Assembly (NCBI GenBank): GCA_004794785.1 | Contig: SJOL01004338.1 | Location: 1,891,871-1,955,870 of the forward strand | Length of the DNA stretch: 64,000 nucleotides | Source: Opisthorchis felineus | Lineage: Eukaryota > Platyhelminthes > Trematoda > Opisthorchiida > Opisthorchiidae | Direction: 5' to 3' | Notes under the pieces: model-generated | The model's database searches: none | What the model was told of the DNA's origin: nothing | The model's input: only the letters and a program-made list of their open reading frames with translations | Shown: piece after piece, positions 12,601 through 24,600 of the stretch | Layout: each line of letters opens with the position of its first letter | How positions within the stretch are numbered: position 1 is the first letter of the stretch | Made by a program: the position numbers and the translations under genes

Positions 12601-15600
12601 CAAGCCACTGGCACCGTCCAACGCAGCTGCGTTATCAAGCTCAGGATCTAAAGTCCCCGAACGTTTCCCTTCATCTCCACTTAAGTTCGATTCGTATTTT
12701 GACAAGGGTATGAAGGACTTGAAACCATTGTTGTACACATTCACCAGTCCTGCCTATCCAAATAACTATCCTCCCCAAACCGATTGTATCAAAGTAATCA
12801 GGGGTAAGTTTAACTGTTTCCATATGGTCATTTTCACTAGGGTATCCATTCCTGCCGTCGCTGAACGGAGTACATAGTCATTCAAAGATGTTTTTCATGT
12901 GATATTTTGTATTGAACCAAACAAAGACCAGTGTTGTTTTTTACTCATGTTGAACAATTGGAGGAAAGTCGACCTTGAGTAAGGATTACAGTTTCGGACT
13001 GCATAAAATATTCGGCTGATTAATTAATTAACCGAATGATGAGGAATAGGAAAGCAGAAATAAAATAGAGTTTGTAAAATACCTTGTAGAGAGTATCGCA
13101 TGAAAATTGGTGCAGCTCATATTCTAGCTGCTTGTACTTCTATCGAGTAAAATTGTGGCGCGCTGGTGACTAGCTGTAGCTGCCTTCCTGGTTTCTAAAA
13201 TTGTGAAAGGCGCTTAACTCAGCTTCATATGAAGCCCATAGTTCCCATTGCGTTGCAACAATTTGTGTTGCTTGTTTTCCTGAGAACCTGTTGCCCATGG
13301 ACCTTACCTGTAAAACTTTGGACTGAATCAGTCATATATTACTGTTTATTCTACATCATGGCTTTCAGATCCTCTTCGTGCACCATCTTCGAATATTAGC
13401 TCCCCATTTCATACTCAACCCAGTCAAGTGGGTCTATAGCTATTTGATTTTAGTATTGGGGAAGTAAATCAGATTTGGTGGGGTATCTCTGTGATTTTTG
13501 TCTTGGGAGTCCGTTGACCGGTTCTACTAATTGCTAGCTGTCAAGTTATTTGTCCAGAATTATCTGTAATCCTCAAGGATGTTATGCAACTTGTAAGAGT
13601 GGATCTTCTGTTTAGCTACGCTGTGGCCACTCTATGTTAAAGCCACTGATTATTACACTTTCTACGATCCGGGCTCATCAGGTCTGAAGCAATCCCTTCC
13701 CAAATAGAAGCTGCTCCCCTGGATGGTCAATGGAGGCATGTCCCATCAATTATGTACTGCAAGATGCCTCTCGAATATGAATTACCATACCCACCGGAAT
13801 AGGCCAAGAAACGACTTTCTCAGGAATGTCCTATCTTTAGTATATCCTAGGGAATACACATTGTGCCTTCACTTCATCTCCAAGCAACTTCGAAATGTTT
13901 TATTTTTTGTTGTTTCATGCGATCTGAGTGAATTTCAGTGTAGTCAGATTAAGTTGCCATTAGACCCTGACCACACTTAGAAAGTCGTGATAGATATACA
14001 GCACCGTTTAGCATGATTGGTCGTACCCTAATGTGAGTAGCTTGTGTGACTAGTGACAGGCCGATGCCAAGTACCCGGCAAGACGTATGCAATGAATGCA
14101 CGCTTATTTGCATTTAGCTGGTCACGTTACTGGCCGGAACCATACCATGTTCGAAGCACTGGCTTTCGTCTGATCACCAAAGTTAAGAACGTTGGGCCCG
14201 GTTAATATTTACACGGGCGGCTGGCTGGGAATACCGGGTGTTGTGGTTGTTCCTTCTTTTTGCCTTTTCCCTTCCTCCTATCTCCGCTCATCTCACCGTT
14301 TGTTTCGTTTTGGCGCCTTACTCCGACAAGATGGGCAGACGTGTTTCTTTTAATGCTGTTCGTATATGTATTCTTGTCCTTGAGCGTCTTCTTCAAGGAC
14401 ATCCGCCCTCTTCGCAATATGTCCCTATATTTCCTTTTTCTTTCCACTCGAAACTAAGGCTTTCTCCCCTTGTGGTTGTATGGCAGTTAAGCACCAGCAT
14501 GTGCTACTAGTGGATTGCCGTCAGTGATGATGATGATGATGGCGATGACGATGACCATTTTATTGTTGAAATGACACAACAGTCAAGTAGGGAACACGAC
14601 ATTGTTGATTCCATGAAAATAGCCATTGGAACTACGTGTGAACAGCATGGACCTCTTGGCGTGGCTAAGAGCTACCATACTCGGTTTCCGAATAAGCGTT
14701 CCCTTTGCACAACTGACTTCAAAACCGCTAAAGAAACAACGCTTGTGCTCTCCTTACTGTTACACAAAACCGAACTGCTCTTGGATATTTATCGTACATC
14801 ACAAAACACGCTTTCACGACACCGAGGGTTTTTAGTTTTAGTCTAACTCACAGATGGTCGCTGCCTGTTTTCTGAGAACACCATAAAAATAATAGCAACA
14901 TCTACCTTGTGAAGAAGCTCTAGTTTTCCGCATATCGTACGTTTGAACTAAGCGGCAAGAAGTCGAATTCCTGAGTTTGAGTGACAAAACATCACACCTG
15001 TTTTAGTTGACTTAGTCTGTCGAAAGTTGCGAGTGGATTGAGGGAATTTAAATATTGCAAGCAAAGTAATTCATCAGATGAAAGTTCTCTCTCGAAAAAC
15101 GGTGACTATTATCAGGTGGCAGTGGAATGACCATTTCTTATTGAACAAATCGCTCAGTGTTGTACGCAAACCAAACATCTAAATAGTCTAAAAATCTTCC
15201 TGCAAGAAAATGGCGAGGAAAGTTTTTCATCCTGGGCCTGCTGTTTCTTCATGTTATCTGTACTTGGGCCTCTGATTCAATATTTACCAACGGTAACTCT
15301 AGATAGATTTAATGTGCATATCTCTACTATACCAATCTATGACTCACAGTTAGATTCGGAAAGAGACTCGCTGATGTTTCTGACAGTTGTTGCCCATTGA
15401 TTGATTAGGTCGATACGTGGCAAACGACACGCAAGTTTCAAATGCAAGTGTGATCTGTGGCACCGCTGGTAGAGCAATCCGTCGCCCGGTTAGAGATCGG
15501 CGAGGCCACTACATTCCAGACACCTGGCTTTCTGTTTACACACTGTGTGCAGCTTCTTCATGATTTATCAGGGATAGTTTTAGTGTACAACAGTTTAACA

Positions 15601-18600
15601 AGCTCTATACAATTGAGAAGAGACTCACTCCGACTAAATTCCTCAGATAGGTTTGACTCATAAAAACCGAAAGAAAACAGAAAGATGTTCATCATGTAAC
15701 CGGGACGTAGTTATTTGCACTTCTAACCCACTTTGACCTTGACAATGAAAAATGGTCCCTATTACGGGCGCTCGCCAATTCCGTATTTCTATATCGCTCT
15801 GATTTCATTTATGGGCAGAACTGCGAAAATTATCACCAAGAACACTTGAACCACCAGTAAGGCGCCCATTTCCCTTCAGAATGAAACTCGTCGGTCGTCA
15901 ACGTCAGTTCAGTTTACATTTCAGACAAACTTCCAATCTAGGATTACGTCCATTCTCGCAATGCACTGTGATCCAATAAAACAGAGGTTGGCAAAGTATT
16001 TAGCAGCCCAGTTTAACAGTGCACCAAGCAGCTATTGAGTGAACCTTCAGAGTGTCCGATTCCCTTAAAATATATATTTTTAACTGCCTCTCAAACCAGC
16101 GGTACACAACCACGAGGTGAATAGGTAGCCAGCTACCGAAGACAAGAAGCCACATTAACCCACAACGGGCAAACTGCACTTAACTTCATATCGAGTAATT
16201 TCCCCCATAAAACTGTGATACTTAACGGCTGTGTACAATCAGTCCGATTGTTGCTATTCTAGGTGAGATTCGGTTGCACACTGTGTGTTGAATATTGAAC
16301 GTCGTTTTCCCTGTTCAAAGTGTGTAACACATAGAGTGCTTGGGGAAGATGTCTGAGATGTAAAGGGTTGCAGCTCAGTTGGCACCTCTTGATCACCGTG
16401 GAGGTGTTGATAATGCAGAAGAACATCTATGCAGCGTGACGCTCGTGTGGAAAATAATTTCGTGGGTCTTGATCAGCGAAAGGCTGACCCACGGGACACT
16501 CGTTGTTTGTCTTCATTTTCAGTTTGTAACGCGGAATTCCTGCAGGACTCTCCAGATGGTTTATTTAAAAATATCTGTCCAATAAGTTATTAAACGGAGC
16601 AGTTACGGCTACCTACGGTGGGACGCAGCATTCGATCAAAGCAGTCCGGAAAAGCCAAAACATTTGGTTCGGGTTAGATGCATGTGCTTTGTTGCAACAT
16701 GACTGATACAGAGAACTAACCTAAGTAGGCTCTTCAAGAGTGATTTCTGTATTTTGGTGGTTTTGGAAGAAGATCTAGCTTTTCTATGGAATAGTACTTA
16801 ACAAATATGAGAATCTTCCTGTCTGAAGCCAGAGGGAATTGCGTTTAAAATCGTTGAGGGCAGAGGAATTGATGACTTCGCCAGGGCTAAGCCTTGCTTA
16901 GCGCTGCCTACTCTAAACTGTTGTGTTTGGCGAGGTAGTCTTTATTTATAGAGGAAAATGCCATCCGCATTTTTCCTCGAAATTTCTTTAAGGTAAGATT
17001 AGAGCCAAATTACTTCTTCCAGTAGGTAATCTGTGAGAACGTGACCTGCTTAGCTTTACTGAGAGAATGCGAGCGCGATGGGGTTAAATTAGCTTTCCAA
17101 AAGGCCCATGTTTGGTTTCGTATTTATACAGAATCATTCGAACTGCTCAGCTTTATTGATTGTGTTCAAGTATTGATATCAACATGCCAGAAGTCTGTGC
17201 GACAAAAGTTAAAGAATACAATTCGAAGGTTCTTGATTCACTTCACTTGGTTATTTTTGATTCTACTTGTTTTACAACTACAGCACCTGACAAAAACCAG
17301 CGAATCCTGCTTGATTTTCGTGGAGAGTTTCAACTAGAACCATCTACAGGTTGCGTGAATGACTATCTTGAAGTCCGAGACGGCGAATTTGGATTCTCTC
17401 CTTTAATTGGTCGATTTTGCATTGACAGTTGGTTTCTTCATTCCATTGTTTCTACCGGTCCGTGGGTTTGGCTCCGTTTTCACTCAGACTTCAGTATTGA
17501 AAAACGCGGCTTTCAAGCTGTTTTCTACTACGGTGAAACAAGTGATGACGGTGAGCTGGGTGAGAATCGGTATCCCTATTTTTAATAGACTCCCAGATAC
17601 TTTCACATATCCTACAGTCAACTTGGATTTTTCCCAAGCAAAGCTGAATGCCCTTTTGGTCTATTGGTCACAGGTTGCATAAAGAGTAATCTTGTTGTCC
17701 CAGTGACCGTGCAACATGGTTTCTTTATGAATTTTATTCTCGTGTGACGTAAGTTTTAACCTCTGTGACTGCTACACAGTAAATGTAAGGTACATGATTC
17801 CTTAGTGATTACGCCACAGAGCCAGCAACTCAAGAACATGGGTACTATAGTGGCGATGATTCAAGTTTTCAGATGCTCGTAACTGCCAAAGGTGAAACCA
17901 ATGCTAGCGTATTTTACTGCGATGTCAACTAATGTGATATGGTTGGCTACTTGAACTACGGGGTCTTGCGGGAGCTTGATGTTCAAGGTACCTTTGAAGT
18001 AAAGTACACATTATATCCGTTAACTCAAACCCCATCAATTAGTTCCTGTTTGCACATTGTAAATGGTTCCAATTTTTAGTTTTACGTGGATTACATATTT
18101 ATGTGCCTTTCGAAGACATTCTTCAATGTATTTACTACTTCTAAACTGAAGAAAGCACTCTTTCCAGTCCAGAACCTGCCTTACATCAAGCAGTCGGTTG
18201 TCTAACCATGGGTCATAATTTAAAAGGTCAGTAAACTAGAGAGTGGCCTTGGGCCGTTTGGTGCCAGTTTGCTTGATAAAGTCTGGCATATTGCGTAAAT
18301 TGTGCCTCAGGTGTGCAAATGAACAAACATGAGTAGAATTGGAGGGATTCTCGATGTCTTTTGGTTTTTTTTACGGGCAGTTTTAAGTATGGCTATAAGA
18401 TGTTGCCGGTCATCGGATATCGATTAGAAACTGTTGAGCGAATACGGCGTGCAATAGTATAATAACAAGTGATGCGTAATGATGGTTTTATTTAGTGAAT
18501 CCTTGGTGGCAGGATCCAGGTTATTTAAGAGCTTTTCCCCAAGGACTAAAGCGAGGTGTCACAATCCATTTTGAAAACGGTGTTTCACCTCCATTTTTGA

Positions 18601-21600
18601 AGTAATTTTATTTCCTCGGCTTTCCACTGGGAAAGAGTGATTTCATTGTACATTCTTCCTTTTGATGAGGTAGGGTGCATGCCACTAAAACAATGAAATG
18701 AAACTGACTTCAAAGAACGCAAATCAGAACTTTTTACTTTTGTTCTGATACTGTAGATCGCTGTTGTGAGTGTGTGGGAAGGAGAGCGTGTGGCGTCCTA
18801 ACCCTTGGCCTACTATCTGACTAACTCATGTGATTCGCAAAATTTGCTTGCAGAAAATAGTAACTTCGATCGATCCGGCTTGTCAAGTGACAAGTGTCAA
18901 GTGGACAAAACATGTTTGTCTTCCGCCAGGTTGACTAATTTTGGGAAAACAGCAAATGGTGTCACAAAACCATGTCAAACAAAGTGGACGGAATCTGAAG
19001 AATTTTGCTGACACCTATTTGAAAGATGCTGGATCTTTGTAACCCCAGTCAACCAGCAAACCTAATATTCAGCCTACCGTTAAAAATCTTAATCCTTAGG
19101 TTCTTCATGCTGCAGCTGGTCCAAGTAATGGTCTGTTGGTTCTTAAATCAATATTATACGAACTCACCCCGATTATGCGAGAGCCACACCATAAGTGGTG
19201 ATATAGTAAGAACTCTAACTGGGTCGTTTTTGGACTCTGAAAAAGCGTTAAAGTTGGCGGTATCTGAAAATCAGCCTTATCACTCTAGCATGACCACACA
19301 TGCCTGTTCAGGTGTGATTTCTCTGATGGTTTTAGCGCTTGTCGGTGGACTAGTGCTGGCATGCTCATGTTACACATAAAACATCCGCGATTCAACTTTC
19401 CGGGAGGCTAGGGAGTCCCATTGGGAGTAAAAATTGAGTCTAGTGCTTCTTTGATTTCTGTGGACTAACCAAAATAATCATGCCAGGACAGGAGCAGCAG
19501 CGTACAAACAAGATTGAACACCCGCGAGGAAGACATCTATGGAAAAGGTATAACAGCCTATTTTATTTGACACTGATTTTGTGGTTGCAGTAACTTCTTC
19601 CCATCCTCATGCGTGTGCTTTACGGTGTGATACTTTACAAAATTTCCCACCAAAACCCCCATTTAAGGCTCAATATACTCCTTTATTTACCTCGTTTCAT
19701 ATTTAGTTGTCCCATGATACTGAGTAGCAAGGCTGTTCAAAATGTTGATGATGTTGATGTTGTTGAATTGTGTTCCACTAATATGAACACAATTAGTAGA
19801 GCACATGCTCGGCTGAGGTTGACAAGCCTAGACATGGTGGGTTTTCCTCGGCTGCTGAATGCAGTGGAACTATGACAGCCATTGAATAATGTGATTCGTC
19901 CTTCTGAGCATGTCGTAAGTGACCAGATTCACTATAGTGTGTTACGTATTTTGAGCTACTGTAATGCATCGCGAGCCATTTATACACGTATGCAGAAGCA
20001 CTGAAAGGAGTGAACAAGTTTACTACGGAAAATTATAGAAGGTGCAGCAATGAAATACTCTGTGGCATGAATCTGGTTCTATGGTTTTTTCGTTCCCCCC
20101 CAAAAAAAACAGCGCACTTTTTGGTCCTAATAACTGAACACAGTTAAACGTTCTTTCGCTTTGCACTACTCATAGGGTTGCTGAAAATTCTTCGACAGCC
20201 CACGACCGGTTTCTCCCTTCTTGGGGCTCATCAGGTAGACCCAGTCCCCGAGTTTCCGTCAACCTTATGTTTTACTTGAAACCAGATTGCACGAGATTAG
20301 CGAGATACACTCATTTGCAAACGAATTCAGTTTTACGAGAGACTCATCTGAAACCCAGCTGAATCTCTCGGTTGTGATGTTTCAAGTAGAACATAAAGTT
20401 GACGGAAACTCTGGGACTGCGCCTACCTGATGAGCCCCAAGAAGAGCGAAACCGGTCGTGGGCTGTCGAAGAATTTTCAGTAACCCTATGAGTAGTGCAT
20501 TACGAATATACATATATCGCGATATATCGAATATCCTAACAACTGAAACATGAGGCGGCCTGGTGCAGCACATTCGCTTGCCTGGAAAAATCACAAACGT
20601 GAGATTCAGCTGGGTTCCAGGTGAGTATCTCGCAAAACCAAATTTGTTTGCAAACGAGTGGATTTCGCTTCTTTCGCTTTCTTCCAGTTACACTTAATTT
20701 CTTGATATGCCTGCTTCTAACAGGGAAGTGATGAGTTCATACAGACTTACCTTTCCCAAAAACCTTCAAAGTAGATATATTACCTACCCAAATCTAGTTA
20801 ATCTATCCTGTTTGTTCGACAAACCTCGTCTGCTGCTTTATGGAGAAACGAGTTCAACAATGCACCAAACTCTGGATACAAAACACATCTTTTCATATTA
20901 AGTCATCTCTAAGTAAGAATAATCTCTCCCGGTAATTTTCAAGACAACGACCAATCGGGGCGCGAAACTTCAAATGTTCCGTCACACATTTACGGTACCT
21001 CAAGGGTTTACGACAGTTAAGGTTTTACCCACTAGGTCTTGACACCTGGAAACACTTCCAGGTTTGTTTCTGAAAGACATGCTGACAGTAGGACGACTGC
21101 TGTGTCAATTTTCGAAAAGGTCAAAGTTTGAGTGGTACTGTTTTCAGCACCTTTTCATGGCTTTCCTCTTTGTTTCGCCTAGTGCCTTCGATAGACACAT
21201 AGTTGAACAAAACCCACCACTTAGACTCGTTACTAGCTTTCGAAAAAGTACACCACACTAAGAAATGCGAAAACAATTGACCGTAGTCCCATAGGCTGGC
21301 ACTGTACAGCTGAATGCAGTTAGAAAACGCACACCTGACATATTAATCTTTTGTAAGAACCGTATATCAAAGAGAATTCCACGACTGTTCCTCGACTGCG
21401 ATTCTACCTTCATGATCTGAACAACGGCCTTAAAGAACTCTACCAGCCTGAGTCTGGAATGTATGTTATGTTGTGTTGTCATGCACTTACGCGAGAAGAC
21501 TCATCAAACTTACTAGCATAATTAGTAGACGGGAGGCCGTCCGCCATCTTGTTAGGATGAGCCATTTCTATTCGACAGGCTAAGCGTGCTGTGAGTTGCA

Positions 21601-24600
21601 CTCCGTATGACTGCGGGGGTATCGCGCATTCCTAATGATAATGGAAATGTGTACGGCTTGCCGGTTTTTGCCCCTAATCTGACACTTATCAAGGACCAAT
21701 TTGCAAGTGATTCCAACAAATATGACTGGTGACGATGGTTTATGAAGTTGCCAGAATGACAGCCTTCGACAGGAATATGTGGGACCAGATGGATTTTGTT
21801 GATTGCTGGATGGCTAGTATGTTCAGCAAGTATGTTTTACCTACCCCCCAGAAACTTTTTCGACCTCTTCGATAGCAGCTCTAACCAAGCTGAAAATGAT
21901 AAATAACTGCTCGCATGTAAACAAGCAGATCTGGGCAAAGCAGATCGCTTATGTTTCCACCATGCTTCTTAGCGATCTTCAAGCAAAATGAAACCATCTG
22001 TCGGTCATTTTTATACAGAAAAAAATTGCGGTATGTCATTCGTAGGCACACTAGAGAAATAAAGTATTTGTTTTGTATCAAGAAGCTAGCCTATTCCTTT
22101 CCGCTGTTATCTACCTCGCACATGTTGGCATACCATAAGATAGGTTGGAAGATTTTCACTTCCAGGAGAACATTTCTGAGAATAACAATATTTTAAGTGT
22201 TTACCACAAGCTTCTTATTCGTTTGGAAAACAGTTGTCGTGTGATAGGGCGTAACCTGTCTTTTACAAACACAAGGGCTGTCGCAATGATCCTCTAGTTT
22301 TAGATATCGGGGACACCCGTCGTATTATTTGCATTAGGCCAAGCTCCTATCCAAACTACAGCTGTTATTTTGCCAAAAGAATCGTCTTATCTTTCGCAGA
22401 GCCGGCTGACCACAAACTCTACAGCTTCTGTCCATAATCAGTTGAAGTTAGCACGGAAAATTAGACACATTCACTGAAACCATAAATTTGTGGCAAGTTT
22501 GTGAGCATCCTTACGTTTCACTGTTTTATTTGCAGTGATTCTGAATCATTCTTTTGAAAAACTACAGATTACTCGTAATTGCTTATAAAGATGCGGAAGA
22601 ATTCTTAGGTGGTTTCGTTGTGGCTTAATCCGTCCAAGACGGTGTTACCCAAGAATGATGAAAAGGATACTAACAATAACTGGTATTTCTTTCTTGGGGA
22701 TTTTTCATCTAGGCGCGCGATCAACTTCGACCACAGGGATGGCAGCAGGATAACGTCGAATTTTTTAACGTTGTTCTCGTAGTGTAATCCCATTTGGTAT
22801 ACCTTGACGAAATATGCAGTAAGGCAAGCACAACCGTTCTCAGTTCCAGCCTTCTTGACGCGCAAAAGCTAAAGACTTCCCCGCTGGTTCTACGTGGCAG
22901 GAAATAGATTAACTAGAGTTTGAATGTGAATGACATTCTGTAATCCGTTTTTGTATGAATAAAGGCAATGATATTTTCAACAAGACGTTAATCACCTCTC
23001 CCAAAAACCTAATTGATCCTTTGTGTTGTTGATTTTTTCAGATGGGCCGCCAAATTCAATTCGACCGTGTAAGTCATTCTGGTGTTAGGCCGTGTCGTCA
23101 ATCCAGTAGGTATGCGCGACTGCTGTATTAATTGAAAGGTGCGGTCTACTGATTTTGTGGGATGTATCCAACTGCTCTGTGTTGCTATATTACTGGTATA
23201 GGTAGCAAAGAAAGTCTGGCATTCCAAGTATTCTGGTTTTACGAACAGATGCTGATCAATTTATATTGAAAAAGACAACGGAGTTCGTTTCAACTTTGCT
23301 GGAAGTCACGTAGTGCCGGAAAACCGTGAAACACTAACGGTTTTGAGGCTGCAGGAAGTCGACTGTCGCACCTCACGGTCCTCTTTGAAAAGATTCGACT
23401 CCGCAACTTTCCGGATAGGACTCCAGTCGCCCGCTCTGAATTCAAGGCTATTTCGCAAATTCCGTAGAAACATTCTTGACACTGACAACAAGTGGAAGCT
23501 AGGCAGATAGGGCATCCTATATGTGAGCTGCAGTTCGGTGACCCATGCTATAATCTGTATTGAGAACTTAAAGACCTTCGTATCACCTGAAAAATACAAG
23601 TGAAAACAATTCACAAATCGTACGACACCGAACCTGACGAGTGATCGATCGAGAAGCTCGTCAGTGGCGCGTTTAGTGAGCTATGTGGATGGACGGTGTG
23701 TGGCCATACATGAATGCGAGTCATTGACTTTGTTGATGAGAAGCCATCCAGCTGGTGGATTTCTGGAGTTCTCATCTTGCTGAATTTCAGCAAAAATGAA
23801 ACGAGTGTACAGCACTTACTCACTGTTTAGTACAGAGTGTATTCACTTTCATGAACTTCGAATACGTTACATACAAATCTGTATGTTGGACGCAAAAGAA
23901 GTGCTACGTATCCCCGGAACCAATCATTGAGTGGGACAGGCTTCATGTGCAATCTACGTTCATCGTTATGGACTCCAATGACGAACACTTCAACGCTGTT
24001 ATGGTCAACTTAACCGAGAGTTGCTGATAGTTTTTGAAGTTTAATCAAATTTAACCCAATACTCCCCTCCAACAGCCTCAGTTGGGCAGGTAGTTTTTAA
24101 TAAGTTTATCCACCAGCAGGTAATTGACTATTTATCTCAATTTTTGACGTTGGTGCACTTAATCGCTGAGGTTGGTTAAGTAATATGGTGATCCACTGCT
24201 ACGTTTCTCGCAGCGTATTGAATGCTTCAGATGAAGACCACTTTTGTTGCCCACAAATATCATCACAAAGGTAAGAGTTATAAAGGATCCGTTACGAGGT
24301 GATCACTTTTCAAACGCTATCTAGAACGGCACAAGATAGGGACGAAGCTTGTGTACATGGAAAACTGTCGCTACAAACAGGGCAAATTTTAGTAGTTATG
24401 TGCCAGACAGATCAGACTCATGCCATGGAACTCCAAACCACTGAATAGAACAGTGTTATCTTTATGTAATTGATCAGACATTTAATCCATTTCAGAATAC
24501 TTGGAAGCCAAACGCATGAATTTGGAATCCTAGTGCACGCTGAGTGTGGATTTTGTACCACGGAGACATGCAGCTTGGTTTTGTACAGAGTTCGAGAATC

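Larger units (their letters stand above)
20166..20668. repeat. Inverted pair of hammerhead-bearing repeat copies
   Basis: The left arm (20166-20384) reads like the array at 4.8-5.0 kb and ends at GATGTTTC. At 20385 the sequence reverses into AAGTAGAAC and runs through the same family in opposite orientation to about 20668. The right arm includes an AT-rich block with an ATATATCGCGATATAT palindrome and the CATGAGGCGGCC block. Both arms keep a hammerhead. Such inverted partial copies are common in Penelope-like insertions. Confidence 0.75.

Noticed and set aside
13671..13690. GGGCTCATCAGGT, which resembles the hammerhead CTGATGAGCCC on the - strand
   Set aside because: No GAAA, no stem I partner and no flanking family sequence. 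Likely chance.
15455..15530. Another A-box-like string (GGCACCGCTGGTAGAGC), with a similar one at 16371
   Set aside because: No convincing B box, and no sequence shared between the two sites.
18496..18553. Phase-compatible mini-exon candidate ([10 protein letters not shown]...) after exon 3
   Set aside because: It has an acceptor-like site and a GTGTCA donor-like site, but the peptide matches nothing in Neto between CUB1 and CUB2.
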